From the NCBI RefSeq assembly GCF_023336755.1, contig NZ_JALZWP010000006.1, positions 62,001 through 126,000 on the forward strand: a DNA stretch of 64,000 nucleotides, written 5' to 3'. Positions 20,349-29,645 of this stretch are shown here, piece after piece. The translations under genes were made by a program, and so were the position numbers. The stretch comes from Roseinatronobacter domitianus (GTDB lineage Bacteria > Pseudomonadota > Alphaproteobacteria > Rhodobacterales > Rhodobacteraceae). The notes under the pieces were generated by a model. It made no database searches. It saw only the letters and a list, made by a program, of their open reading frames with translations, and had not been told where the DNA came from. Position 1 is the stretch's first letter. Every line of letters begins with the position of its first letter.

Positions 20349-22166
20349 TTACTCTACCGTCACCGATTTCGCCAGATTGCGCGGTTGGTCCACATCGGTG
20401 CCCCGGTGCAGCGCCGTATGATAGGCGATAAGCTGGGCCGGCACGGCATAGACAATCGGCGCTATCAAATCCGGCACCGGGGGCATTTGCAGCGTGTGGG
20501 GCACATCGCCCGCCGCCTTTATCCCCGCCGGATCGCTGATAAGCAAAACCTGCCCCTGTCGCGCCATCACTTCCTGCATGTTCGACACGGTCTTTTCATA
20601 CAGGCCGTCATGCGGCGCAAACACGATCACCGGAAACTCGGAATCTATCAGGGCAATCGGGCCGTGTTTCAGCTCGCCTGCTGCATAAGCTTCGGCGTGT
20701 ATATAGCTGATTTCCTTTAGCTTTAGCGCACCTTCCAATGCCATTGGATACATCGTGCCACGCCCAAGGAACAACACGTCACGCGCCTGAGACAGGATCT
20801 TGGTCAGACGTTCAATCTCACCCTCGCGGTCCAAGGCCTGAGCCATGAATCCGGGCAGGCTGCGCAGGTCTTCGACAAGGCGGACATAGTCTTCGGCGCT
20901 CAGATGCCCGCGCGCGCGCCCCGCTTCCAGCGCCAGCACCGCCAGCACCAGAAGCTGTGCGGTGAACGCCTTGGTCGAGGCTACGCCAATTTCTGGCCCG
21001 GCATGGATGGGCAAGGCCACGTCACTTTCGCGCGCAATGGACGAGGTTGGCACATTCACCACCGACACGACCTGTGCGACATGCGGGCGCACATGGCGCA
21101 ACGCGGCCAATGTATCGGCGGTTTCCCCCGATTGGCTGACGAAAAGCGCCATGTTGTCGCGCCCCAGAACCGGGTCGCGGTAGCGGTATTCGCTGGCGAT
21201 ATCCAATTCCACCGGCAGGCCCGCGTATTTCTCGAACCAGTATTTCGCAACTTGGCAGGCATAATAGGCCGTGCCACAAGCGACCATAATCAAGCGGTCG
21301 GTGCGCGTGAAATCAAGGCCATCCGGCAATTCCAGCGTGTCGCTGTCCACCCCGCTGTAAAACCCAAGAGCGGCCTTCAGGATGGCGGGTTGTTCGGCCA
21401 TTTCCTTGGCCATGAAATGCTTGTGGCCCGATTTATCGACCTGCGCGGTATCCAGATTGATGCGCGTCATGGGCCGGTTGGTCTGGTTGCCGTCGGCATC
21501 GTAAATCTGCGCGCCCGCACGGGTCAGGACCGCCAGATCGCCCTCTTCCAGATAAGTGATGCGATCGGTGATCTCTGCGAGGGCAATCGCATCCGAGCCA
21601 AGGAACATTTCATCGGTGCCATGACCAAGACACAAGGGCGAACCGCGCCGCGCGCAGATGATAAGATCATCCTCACCCTCGAACACGAAGGCCAGTGCGA
21701 AAGCGCCGTCCAGCCGCGCCAGCGTTTCGCGCGCGGCCTCGAGCGGTGTGCGCCCCTGATCCAGCAAGCGCGAGGTCAGTTGCACAATGGTTTCGGTATC
21801 GGTCTGGCTTTGGAATTGCGCGCCGTCGGCGGTAAGCTCTTCGCGCAGCGCACGGAAATTCTCGATAATGCCATTATGCACCACCGCCACGCGGCCTGCG
21901 CGGTGCGGATGCGCATTGGCAACGCTCGGCCCGCCATGCGTGGCCCAGCGTGTATGGCCAATGCCCACGCGCCCCGGCAGCGGATCATGCACCATCATGT
22001 CGGACAGGTTAATCAACTTGCCAACGGCGCGGCGGCGATCCAGCACGCCCTTGTTGACGGTCGCAATGCCGGCGCTGTCATATCCGCGATATTCCAGCCG
22101 TTTCAGCGCCGACAGAATGGCGGGCGACACTTCATGTTTGCCAAGGATGCCAACGATACCACACAT
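20349..22166 (-). CDS. glmS: Glutamine--fructose-6-phosphate aminotransferase (isomerizing)
   Basis: First committed step to UDP-GlcNAc, for peptidoglycan and LPS. It has 605 residues. MCGIVGILG supplies the Cys1 nucleophile of the Ntn glutaminase domain (residues 1-240), followed by two SIS isomerase domains (CGTAYYACQVAKYWFE; SQSGETADTLAALR; LGRGTMYPMALEGALKLKE). It ends with AKSVTVE, the family-typical C-terminus. It lies 5 bp after glmU, the usual glmUS pair. No glmS ribozyme-like leader is possible in a 5-bp gap, so regulation would be at the glmU promoter. Confidence 0.98.
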   Translation of the reverse strand: MCGIVGILGKHEVSPAILSALKRLEYRGYDSAGIATVNKGVLDRRRAVGKLINLSDMMVHDPLPGRVGIGHTRWATHGGPSVANAHPHRAGRVAVVHNGIIENFRALREELTADGAQFQSQTDTETIVQLTSRLLDQGRTPLEAARETLARLDGAFALAFVFEGEDDLIICARRGSPLCLGHGTDEMFLGSDAIALAEITDRITYLEEGDLAVLTRAGAQIYDADGNQTNRPMTRINLDTAQVDKSGHKHFMAKEMAEQPAILKAALGFYSGVDSDTLELPDGLDFTRTDRLIMVACGTAYYACQVAKYWFEKYAGLPVELDIASEYRYRDPVLGRDNMALFVSQSGETADTLAALRHVRPHVAQVVSVVNVPTSSIARESDVALPIHAGPEIGVASTKAFTAQLLVLAVLALEAGRARGHLSAEDYVRLVEDLRSLPGFMAQALDREGEIERLTKILSQARDVLFLGRGTMYPMALEGALKLKEISYIHAEAYAAGELKHGPIALIDSEFPVIVFAPHDGLYEKTVSNMQEVMARQGQVLLISDPAGIKAAGDVPHTLQMPPVPDLIAPIVYAVPAQLIAYHTALHRGTDVDQPRNLAKSVTVE

Positions 22167-22171
22167 GTGCC

Positions 22172-23521
22172 TTATCCCTTGTTCTGAGACGCTTTGCGCG
22201 CGCGCAGTCTATCCATCAGCTTGGCGCCCAATCCCGGTTTTGTCACCTGATCTGCGCGACCCAGCGCAAGCGCGCCGTCTGGCACATCGCGGGTGATGAC
22301 CGACCCCGACCCGGTCAGCGCATCTGCGCCCACGGTGACAGGGGCGACCAGCATGGTCGATGACCCGATAAAGGCGCCCTGCCCAATGGTGGTGCGGTGC
22401 TTGAACACGCCATCATAATTGCAGGTTACGGTTCCCGCGCCCAGATTTGCATGCGCGCCCACATCGGCATCGCCAACATAGGACAGGTGGTTGACCTTGG
22501 CGCCCTCGCCCAGTTGGGCGTTCTTGATTTCCACGAAATTGCCAACGCGCACATCTTCGGCAAGTTCGGCACCGGGGCGCAGGCGGGCATAGGGTCCGAC
22601 CACCGCGCCGCGGCTGACATGCGCCCCTTCCAGATGGCTGAACGCGCGTATGGTCGCGCCCGATTCGACCGTCACATCGGGGCCAAACACGACATAAGGC
22701 TCAATCACGCAATCACGGCCCAGATATGTGTCCTGCGCGAAGATGACCGTGTCGGGGGCTTGCAGGGTGACGCCATTTTCCAGCGCCTCTGTGCGGGCAT
22801 GGGCCTGAAACGCCGCCTCGGCGCTTGCCAGTTCCGCGCGGGTGTTGATGCCCAGGGTTTCGGCTTCGTTGCAAGTGACAACCCCGGCCGTCAGGCCGCG
22901 CGCACGGGCCAAGCCAACAACGTCAGTCAGGTAATATTCGCCAGAGGCGTTGGTATTGCCGACCTGAGCGATCAGGTCGAACAGTGTGGCCCGGTCGGCA
23001 CACAGAACCCCGCTGTTGCACAGCGTGATCGCGCGCTCATCCTCTGTTGCGTCCTTGAACTCGACAATCCGTTCCAGCCGGTCGCCATGGGCCAGCAGCC
23101 GCCCGTAGCGCCCCGGATCGGCGGCATGAAAGCCCAGCACAACCACGTCATGCGAGGCGCGCGCGGTTTGCAACGCATCCAGCGTTTCCGGGCGAATAAA
23201 GGGTGTGTCACCATAGAGCACCACGACATCGCCGGGCTGGTCTTCCAGCGCCGCGCGCGCCTGACCGACCGCATGCGCCGTGCCAAGCTGCTCTGTCTGG
23301 GTGACGATAATGGCTTCGGGGTCTTCATCCGTCACCACGCGGGCGACCTGTTCGCCGCCATGACCCACAACCACAACCACGCGCGCCGGGTCCAAAGCGC
23401 GGCCCGCGCGCATGGCATGGACAACAAGCGGACAGGCCGCCAAGCTGTGCAGCACTTTCGGCAAATCCGAGTCCATGCGGCTACCCTGCCCCGCGGCAAG
23501 AATGACAAGTGAAATACCCAT
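22172..23521 (-). CDS. glmU: Bifunctional N-acetylglucosamine-1-P uridyltransferase / glucosamine-1-P acetyltransferase
   Basis: Makes UDP-GlcNAc. It has 449 residues. The N-terminal nucleotidyltransferase domain has the signature VILAAGQGSRMDSDLPKVLH (residues about 6-25). The C-terminal left-handed beta-helix (from about residue 245, with IEPYVVFGPDVTVESGATI and NFVEIKNAQLGEGAKVNHLSY) carries the acetyltransferase, where the Lys and His of those segments bind and catalyse. The gene begins the glmU-glmS operon. A 181-bp divergent region separates it from the first universal stress gene. Confidence 0.97.
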   Translation of the reverse strand: MGISLVILAAGQGSRMDSDLPKVLHSLAACPLVVHAMRAGRALDPARVVVVVGHGGEQVARVVTDEDPEAIIVTQTEQLGTAHAVGQARAALEDQPGDVVVLYGDTPFIRPETLDALQTARASHDVVVLGFHAADPGRYGRLLAHGDRLERIVEFKDATEDERAITLCNSGVLCADRATLFDLIAQVGNTNASGEYYLTDVVGLARARGLTAGVVTCNEAETLGINTRAELASAEAAFQAHARTEALENGVTLQAPDTVIFAQDTYLGRDCVIEPYVVFGPDVTVESGATIRAFSHLEGAHVSRGAVVGPYARLRPGAELAEDVRVGNFVEIKNAQLGEGAKVNHLSYVGDADVGAHANLGAGTVTCNYDGVFKHRTTIGQGAFIGSSTMLVAPVTVGADALTGSGSVITRDVPDGALALGRADQVTKPGLGAKLMDRLRARKASQNKG

Positions 23522-23702
23522 ATGCCCTCAATCCGTTTTCTTTTGTGCCTGAATGCGCGGATTGACGCACCGGCGCAAGCCTTGGCCCTATCACGGCTGG
23601 TTTCAAGCTGAAACAGGGGCGAATTTCTGCCGGTTTGACCGATATCAATGTAATGCGCGCGCAAGTCACCGATACTTGGCACATATCGCAGGAGAACTGC
23701 TT

Positions 23703-24113
23703 ATGTATGCCAGAATCCTTGTCGCCGTCGATTTGGCGAAACCCGACCGCGCACGACAGGTGTTGGCACAGGCACAAAAGCTGTGCGACCCGGATGGCAC
23801 CATCCGCCTGTTGCATATTTTAAGCGGCCCTGTCACGCTTAAGTTGCGCGCAACCGCCATGGCAGGGCTGCTGGCGCTGAGTGGCGGCGCAGATCCACGC
23901 ATTCTGCCGGTGTTGCGCGATGGGCCAGTCGAGGCGCAGATTCGTGCCATGGCCGAAGAAGACAGGGTCGATCTGGTCATGCTGGCCAGCCGCTTACCGG
24001 GTATGCCAAAGTTTTTGCACGACAGCTCCGCCACCGAACTGACACGCCATTCCACCATATCGGTGCTTTTGGCCCAGACACCCAACCCAGAGAGGAACCC
24101 CCATCATGTATGA
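23703..24113 (+). CDS. Universal stress protein family, divergent member
   Basis: Rossmann-like USP of 136 residues (MYARILVAVDLAKPDRARQVLAQA start). The C-terminal nucleotide-binding loop is degraded: the usual GS-containing segment reads FLHDSSATELTRHSTISVLLAQ, so ATP binding is doubtful. Start ATG 23703 is chosen because AGGAG lies 10 nt upstream and the frame upstream lacks USP features. Its 3' end overlaps the next USP by 8 bp (translational coupling). First of three tandem USP genes; presumably the non-ATP-binding partner. Confidence 0.85.
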   Translation: MYARILVAVDLAKPDRARQVLAQAQKLCDPDGTIRLLHILSGPVTLKLRATAMAGLLALSGGADPRILPVLRDGPVEAQIRAMAEEDRVDLVMLASRLPGMPKFLHDSSATELTRHSTISVLLAQTPNPERNPHHV

Positions 24114-24522
24114 CTCCATCGTCATCGCCGCCGCGCTCTTTAACGAAGGCGCAACCACCCGCGCGGCACTCAACAAGGCCAAGACGTTGCTCAACCCCGG
24201 CGGGGCCGTCACTCTTGTTCATGTCATTGAAGAAGTGCCGGGCTATGTCGCGGCGTCTATCCCGAAGGAACATATGAATGCGCGCCAACGCGATGTGCAG
24301 GAACAGCTTGATGCAATGGCCGCGTCGGTTGAGGGACTGAAGGTCAAGGCGATCATCCGCCATGGCCAGCCTTCTGCGTCCATCCTTGGGGCGGCAAAAG
24401 AAACCACGGCAGATCTTATCATGATCGCCAGCCACAAGCCCGGCCTGAGCGATTATTTCATCGGCTCCACGGCGGCGCGTATTGTGCGGCACGCTCAATG
24501 CTCTGTGCTGGTCACGCGCTGA
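24106..24522 (+). CDS. Universal stress protein (UspA-like), copy 2
   Basis: A 138-residue single USP domain: MYDSIVIAAALFNEGATTRA, then LIMIASHKPGLSDYFIGSTAARIVRHAQCSVLVTR. The first glycine of the G-x2-G-x9-G-S/T loop is altered (SHKPG), but the GSTAA phosphate segment is present. It is closely similar to the next gene (same MIASHKPG-MSDYFIGST block), so the pair arose by tandem duplication. Coupled to the upstream USP by an 8-bp overlap. A GC-rich inverted repeat at 24532-24558 separates it from copy 3. Confidence 0.92.
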   Translation: MYDSIVIAAALFNEGATTRAALNKAKTLLNPGGAVTLVHVIEEVPGYVAASIPKEHMNARQRDVQEQLDAMAASVEGLKVKAIIRHGQPSASILGAAKETTADLIMIASHKPGLSDYFIGSTAARIVRHAQCSVLVTR

Positions 24523-24594
24523 CGGGATCGGGGCGGTTTGCCAAGGCGCCGCCCCTATGCCACCCTGTAACAGCCAACAGCTAGGGAGTGGAGC

Positions 24595-25011
24595 ATGTAT
24601 AAATCCATCGTCGTCGCCGTGGCCCTGTTCAACAAAGGGGCCACCAGCCGCGAGTTGATTAAGCGGGCCAACAAGCTGGTCGATCCGGACGGCAGCATCA
24701 CGCTTGTGCATGTGCTGGACGAAGTTCCGGCCTATCTGACCGCTGCGGTCGCCAAGGAACAGCTGCTTGCGCATCGCAAAGCAATCCGGGAGCAGCTTGA
24801 TTCGCTGGCCGCCGCTGCCAAGGCCAAGCGGGTCGATGTCGATCTGCGCGGCGGGCGCCCGTCGGAAAACATTCTGGCTTGCGCCAGGGAATCCCACGCC
24901 GACCTTATCATGATCGCCAGCCACAAGCCGGGCATGAGCGATTATTTCATCGGCTCTACCGCATCGCGTGTGGTGCGTTATAGTCAAGTCGCGGTTCTGG
25001 TCAGCCGCTGA
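24595..25011 (+). CDS. Universal stress protein (UspA-like), copy 3
   Basis: A 138-residue paralogue of the preceding gene: MYKSIVVAVALFNKGATSRE, EVPAYLTAAVAKEQLLAHRKA, and DLIMIASHKPGMSDYFIGSTASRVVRYSQVAVLVSR. An AGGGAGTGGAGC ribosome site precedes ATG 24595. Possible roles are redox, starvation or anaerobic stress; the nearby hemerythrin gene fits an oxygen-related setting, but this is inference. Confidence 0.92.
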   Translation: MYKSIVVAVALFNKGATSRELIKRANKLVDPDGSITLVHVLDEVPAYLTAAVAKEQLLAHRKAIREQLDSLAAAAKAKRVDVDLRGGRPSENILACARESHADLIMIASHKPGMSDYFIGSTASRVVRYSQVAVLVSR

Positions 25012-25100
25012 CGCTTTTTCCCCGGCAGGTGACGTTCTCAGCCCTTCTCTGCGCCACGCAACAGCGTATCTATCGCGCAGGTTTGAACGGGTAGCAGCAC

Positions 25101-27113
25101 ATGTCGGACGCATTGGTCATCTTCACGCCTTCTGGAAAACGGGGGCGGTTTGCCCTTGGCACGCCGGTTCTGACAGCAGCACGCCAATTGGGGGTGGACC
25201 TTGATTCGGTCTGCGGCGGGCGTGGCATCTGCTCCAAATGCCAGATCACACCGGGCTATGGCGATTTTTCCAAACATGGCGTGCATGTCGCGGCAGATGC
25301 GCTGTCCGACTGGAACGCGGTCGAGCAACGCTACCACGACAAGCGCGGTTTGAAATCGGGCCGCCGCTTGGGCTGTCAGGCACAGATCATGGGCGATGTG
25401 GTTATCGACGTGCCCGCGGAAAGCCAGCTTCACAAGCAGGTCATCCGCAAGGACGCGGGCACGCGCCCCATGGTCATGGACCCGGCCACGCGGCTTTTTT
25501 TCGTCGAGGTGACGGAACCCGACATGCACGAACCTTCGGGCGATCTGGAACGGCTGGCAGCGGCATTGCGCGCGCAATGGGACGTGCCCGAGATTTCGAT
25601 GGGTCTGGACGTGCTGCGCAAGCTGCAACCCGCCTTGCGCGCGGGCCAATGGCAGGTCACGATTGCGCTGTTTTCCGACCATTCGGGCGGCGCGGCGCAA
25701 GTGCTGGATATCTGGCCGGGGCTGTATGAGGGCGCGCTTTACGGGCTGGCGATTGATCTGGGGTCCACCACCATCGCCGCGCATCTCTGCGATTTGCAGG
25801 GTGGGCAGGTGGTCGCCTCCGCCGGCATTATGAACCCGCAGATCCGCTTCGGCGAAGACCTGATGAGCCGCGTCAGCTACGCCATGATGAACCCCGGCGG
25901 TGATGTGGACATGACCCGCGCAGTGCGCGAGGCGCTGGACACGCTGATCGCAGAGCTTGCCGCCGACGCTGGTTGCAACGCGCGCCAGATCATGGAAACG
26001 GTGATCGTGTGCAACCCGGTCATGCACCATTTGCTTTTGGGGGTGGACCCGGTCGAATTGGGGCAAGCGCCCTTCGCGCTGGCCACATCGGGCGCGCTGT
26101 CGCTGCGGGCCGCTGAATTGGACCTGACCGCGCTGAACCCCGCCGCGCGCGCCTACCTGCTGCCCTGTATCGCCGGGCATGTGGGGGCCGATGCCGCCGC
26201 CGTGGCCCTGTCGGAAGCGCCAGAGCAATCGGATGATCTGGTGCTGATCGTCGATGTCGGCACGAATGCCGAAATCCTCTTGGGTGACAAGCGCCGCGTT
26301 CTGGCCTGTTCCTCGCCCACCGGCCCTGCCTTTGAGGGCGCGCAAATTTCATCGGGCCAGCGTGCCGCCCCCGGCGCAATTGAACGCATCGAGATTGACC
26401 CCGACACCAAGGAACCGCGCTTTCGCGTGATCGGGTCGGAGCTGTGGTCGGATGACCCCGAGTTCAACGCCAATGTCACCGGCATTTGCGGGTCGGGCAT
26501 TATCGAAGCCGTGGCCGAAATGCGGATGGCCGGGCTGGTGGATAATTCGGGCCTGATCGGCTCGTATGAACAGACCGGCACTTGGCGCAGCGTGGCCGAA
26601 GGGCGCACGCATTCCTACCTGATCCATGATGCCAGTGCCACGGGCGGCCCGCGCATTACCGTGACCCAAGGCGATATCCGCGCGATCCAGCTTGCGAAAT
26701 CCGCGCTCTATGCGGGTGCGCGGCTGTTGATGGATGAAATCGGCACCGACACGGTGGACCGCATTGTGCTGGCCGGTGCATTCGGCGCGCATATCAGCCC
26801 CAAACACGCGATGGTTCTGGGCATGATCCCTGATGCGCATCTGGACCGGGTGACAAGTGCCGGGAACGCGGCAGGCACCGGCGCACGCATGGCGCTGTGC
26901 TCCAAAGCGGCGCGCGCAGGCATTGAGCGCACCGTGACCCGCATTCACAAGGTTGAAACCGCAATAGAGCCGCGCTTTCAGGAACATTTCGTCGCTGCCA
27001 ATGCCCTGCCCCATGCGACCGCGCCGTTCCCGGAACTCTCGCGCGTTGTGACGTTGCCGCAGGTCAGCTTCAACACCGGCGGAAGCGAAGGACGCAGGCG
27101 CAGGCGGGGTTGA
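25101..27113 (+). CDS. ASKHA-domain 2Fe-2S protein, RACo-like reductive activator of corrinoid proteins
   Basis: A protein of 670 residues. The N-terminal ferredoxin domain (1-95) has the 2Fe-2S pattern Cys38-x5-Cys44-x2-Cys47 and Cys92 (DSVCGGRGICSKCQ ... RRLGCQ). The C-terminal ASKHA ATPase has phosphate-1 LAIDLGSTTIAAHL near residue 215, a second motif VDVGTNAEILLG, ICGSGIIEAVAEM and LAGAFGAHISP. This is the architecture of RACo/RamA activators, which reduce Co(II) corrinoid methyltransferase partners using ATP. In Rhodobacterales such genes usually sit beside cobalamin-binding methyltransferases, but none is within this window. Cytosolic. It may instead serve a distant corrinoid system. 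Confidence 0.88.
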   Translation: MSDALVIFTPSGKRGRFALGTPVLTAARQLGVDLDSVCGGRGICSKCQITPGYGDFSKHGVHVAADALSDWNAVEQRYHDKRGLKSGRRLGCQAQIMGDVVIDVPAESQLHKQVIRKDAGTRPMVMDPATRLFFVEVTEPDMHEPSGDLERLAAALRAQWDVPEISMGLDVLRKLQPALRAGQWQVTIALFSDHSGGAAQVLDIWPGLYEGALYGLAIDLGSTTIAAHLCDLQGGQVVASAGIMNPQIRFGEDLMSRVSYAMMNPGGDVDMTRAVREALDTLIAELAADAGCNARQIMETVIVCNPVMHHLLLGVDPVELGQAPFALATSGALSLRAAELDLTALNPAARAYLLPCIAGHVGADAAAVALSEAPEQSDDLVLIVDVGTNAEILLGDKRRVLACSSPTGPAFEGAQISSGQRAAPGAIERIEIDPDTKEPRFRVIGSELWSDDPEFNANVTGICGSGIIEAVAEMRMAGLVDNSGLIGSYEQTGTWRSVAEGRTHSYLIHDASATGGPRITVTQGDIRAIQLAKSALYAGARLLMDEIGTDTVDRIVLAGAFGAHISPKHAMVLGMIPDAHLDRVTSAGNAAGTGARMALCSKAARAGIERTVTRIHKVETAIEPRFQEHFVAANALPHATAPFPELSRVVTLPQVSFNTGGSEGRRRRRG

Positions 27114-27159
27114 AGCGGCCGCGCAGGGGCTTATCTGAGCGGCTGCGAAAGGACATCCC

Positions 27160-27726
27160 ATGCCCCAGACTGATCTTGCCAAACGCGACGGCCTGCCCGA
27201 CGCACTTCGCGTGCTGCTAGAGCAATACCCCCGCGACATGTGGGAAAGCCACCGCAATTTCGACGGGCTAACCCGCTTTTGGCTGGAGCGGCACCTGATG
27301 TTCCGCCGCGCACTTGCGCAATGGCAAGACGACACGCGCGGCTTTCTGGACAAGGGGCGCGATGCGCGCCAGCACGGGCAGATGACAGCACGGCTTGGCG
27401 GGTTCCTGATAAATGAGCTGCACGGCCACCATCATATAGAGGACGCGCATTATTTCCCTGTGCTGGCGCAGGCCGAAGCACGGCTGGCGCATGGGTTCGA
27501 GTTGCTGGACGCCGATCATCATGCTTTGGATTCGCAACTGGCCGCGCTGACAGAGGCCGCGAATACACATCTGCGCGCGCTGCAAGACAAAGGCGCAGAC
27601 CAAAAGGCCAGCGCGGGCACGATGCTGGCGCGGTTGGATGGGTTCGAGCGGTTTCTGGACCGCCATCTGGTCGATGAGGAAGAGCTGGTTGTGCCGACTA
27701 TTCTGCACCACGCGTTGAAGTTCTAG
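27160..27726 (+). CDS. Hemerythrin HHE domain protein
   Basis: Four-helix diiron-type protein of 188 residues. Candidate ligands are in ELHGHHHIEDAHYFPVL, DADHHALDSQL and FLDRHLVDEEELVVPTILHH, in the order expected for HHE proteins. It starts 47 bp after the RACo-like gene on the same strand and may be co-transcribed. Hemerythrins of this type sense or store O2 or handle NO and iron stress; the function here is not determined. No membrane segment or signalling domain is attached. Confidence 0.88.
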   Translation: MPQTDLAKRDGLPDALRVLLEQYPRDMWESHRNFDGLTRFWLERHLMFRRALAQWQDDTRGFLDKGRDARQHGQMTARLGGFLINELHGHHHIEDAHYFPVLAQAEARLAHGFELLDADHHALDSQLAALTEAANTHLRALQDKGADQKASAGTMLARLDGFERFLDRHLVDEEELVVPTILHHALKF

Positions 27727-27841
27727 TGTCTGGTCCGTGGGCCGCAGGCGCGCCGTTCACAGGTCATTCGGACTTGGCCGCCATAAAGTGCCCATATCCA
27801 TGGGCGGGTGCGGCAGACCGCGGCCCGCCGCTGCCCTGGCC

Positions 27842-29167
27842 CTACGCCACCAATGCCGCGTCCACTGCCTCTGCCAGCCGCCCGACGATCTGGTCGACAT
27901 TGTCTTTCGTCACGATAAACGGTGGCGCCAGCAACACATGATCGCCGCGCACTCCGTCAATCGTGCCGCCCATCGGGTAGACCATCAGGCCACGCGCCAT
28001 CGCCTCGGCCTTGATGCGGGCGTGCAGTTTGCGCGCCGGGTCAAACGGCGCTTTCGTGTCGCGGTCGGCAACCAGTTCGATGGCCTGAAACAGCCCGCGT
28101 CCGCGGATATCGCCGACATGCGCATGCTGGCCGAAACTGGCTTGCAACCGCGCCCGCAGATGCGCGCCCATGGCCTGCACATTGCCCAGCAGATTGTCGC
28201 GCGTGATGACCTTTTGCACCGCCAAGGCCGCCGCCGCCGCCATCGGGTGGCCCATATAGGTGTGACCGTGCTGGAAAAACCCGGACCCCTTTGCAAACGC
28301 CTGATAAATCCGGTCGCTTAGCAGCGTTGCCCCCACCGGCTGATAGCCGCCGCCCAAACCCTTGGCGATGGTCAACAGGTCCGGCACAATCCCATCCTGT
28401 TCGCAGGCATAAAGCGACCCGGTGCGGCCCATGCCGCACATCACTTCGTCCAGTATCAACAACACGCCGTATTTGTCGCAGATCGCGCGGATTTGTTTGA
28501 AGTAATCGCCCACAGAGGGCACCGCCCCTGCCGTTGCCCCCACCACGGGTTCAGCGATGAAGGCGCAGACGGTGTCGGGGCCAAGTTCGAGGATCTTGGC
28601 CTCCAACTCTCCGGCTGCGCGTGTGGCGTACTCGGCATCGGTTTCACCCGCCATTTGTTCGCGGTAAGCGAAACAGGGCGCGATATGATGCGCGTCCATC
28701 AGCAGCGGCTTGAACTGCGCGCGCCGCCATTCATTGCCACCCGCCGCCAACGCACCCAGCGTATTGCCGTGATAGCTTTGCCGCCGCGCAATGATGTGGC
28801 GGCGCTGGGGTTGGCCGGTCTCGGTGAAATACTGCCGCGCCATTTTCAGCGCCGCTTCCACGGCTTCGGAGCCGCCAGATACAAGGTAGACATGGTCCAG
28901 ACCGCTCGGCGCATCGGCCACCAGCCGGTCGGCCAGCTCTTCGGCCACGTCAGAGGTGAAAAACCCGGTATGCGCGTAGGCGAGTTTGTCGAGTTGCTCA
29001 TGCAGCGCCGCGAGCACATCGGGGTGGCCATGCCCAAGGCAAGACACCGCCGCGCCGCCAGAGGCGTCGATATAGGCGCGCCCCTCGGCATCTGTGATGT
29101 GAATGCCCGTTGCTGCACGAGCGACACGCGGGGCGGAATGGATGGAGCGGTGCAACAGATGAGTCAT
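27842..29167 (-). CDS. Class III (omega) PLP aminotransferase
   Basis: A 441-residue pyridoxal-phosphate transaminase of the aspartate/ornithine/beta-alanine-pyruvate group. It has the phosphate-cradle region VSGGSEAVEAALKMARQYF, the internal-aldimine Lys in PDLLTIAKGLGGGYQP, the ILDEVMCGMGRTG segment that holds the PLP-contacting Asp, and HGHTYMGHPMAAAAAL. ATG 29167 (MTHLLHRSIHS) is preferred to 29197. The amino donor is not determinable. It converges with the hemerythrin gene (115 bp between, with no recognisable element) and is divergent from nothing obvious. Confidence 0.92.
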   Translation of the reverse strand: MTHLLHRSIHSAPRVARAATGIHITDAEGRAYIDASGGAAVSCLGHGHPDVLAALHEQLDKLAYAHTGFFTSDVAEELADRLVADAPSGLDHVYLVSGGSEAVEAALKMARQYFTETGQPQRRHIIARRQSYHGNTLGALAAGGNEWRRAQFKPLLMDAHHIAPCFAYREQMAGETDAEYATRAAGELEAKILELGPDTVCAFIAEPVVGATAGAVPSVGDYFKQIRAICDKYGVLLILDEVMCGMGRTGSLYACEQDGIVPDLLTIAKGLGGGYQPVGATLLSDRIYQAFAKGSGFFQHGHTYMGHPMAAAAALAVQKVITRDNLLGNVQAMGAHLRARLQASFGQHAHVGDIRGRGLFQAIELVADRDTKAPFDPARKLHARIKAEAMARGLMVYPMGGTIDGVRGDHVLLAPPFIVTKDNVDQIVGRLAEAVDAALVA

Positions 29168-29231
29168 GGCAGAGCCTTTCGCTGGTAACGCCGCCATATC
29201 CGATGCACCGGCACCCGATCAATGGAAACCC

Positions 29232-29519
29232 TTACAAAGCCATGCCGGATGCGGGAAAAAGCTCGTCTCGGGCGGTATAGTCTTGCCCATTTGCCAGCAA
29301 GCACATGCGCCCATCGGGCAGGCTGATGGTGATCGTCCACGCACCCGCGTCAGAGGCGAAGGTTTCCATGACCGCTTGGCCCGCATGCCCCACCGCGCGG
29401 CGGGTCTGTTCGGCTTGCGCCAACATGTCGAGCACTTGCGCACGCGGGGCGCAAGGCATGGTCTGGGCCTGCGCCTGACTGGCAAACACGGCAAGGCAAA
29501 GGGCAAGGGAAAGGCGCAT
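29232..29519 (-). CDS. Small secreted protein of unknown function
   Basis: A 95-residue product with a Sec signal (MRLSLALCLAVFASQAQA, then QTMPCAPR) and a compact domain with two Cys (MPCAPRA and RMCLLANGQDY) that could form a disulfide. ATG 29519 has AGGAG 7 nt upstream. The longer frame reaching 29690 runs through the mcl2 promoter region and lacks sense. No family is recognised with certainty. It is divergent from mcl2 and upstream of the aminotransferase (64 bp gap), so possibly co-transcribed with the latter. Confidence 0.78.
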   Translation of the reverse strand: MRLSLALCLAVFASQAQAQTMPCAPRAQVLDMLAQAEQTRRAVGHAGQAVMETFASDAGAWTITISLPDGRMCLLANGQDYTARDELFPASGMAL

Positions 29520-29605
29520 ATGTCGGCTCCTGCTGGCGATGACCCCACGGCGATCAGGCTGCCCGACAGGCACGAAAACACGGTTAACACGGCGCGCGCG
29601 CCATG

Positions 29606-29631
29606 TTTGCGCACAAAAGTATACCCAAATG
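29606..29631 (+). promoter_or_regulatory. 26-bp promoter motif shared with acnA
   Basis: Reads TTTG-C-GCACAA-AA-GTATAC-CC-AAATG, matching 21 of 26 positions at 12297-12322 upstream of acnA. It ends 82 bp before the mcl2 start codon (86 bp for acnA). Confidence 0.55.
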
Positions 29632-29645
29632 CCGCAATGCAGCAA

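Noticed and set aside
24532-24558. GGGGCGG ... CCGCCCC inverted repeat between USP copies 2 and 3
   Set aside because: No T-run follows; it could attenuate or process the transcript but is not supported as a terminator.
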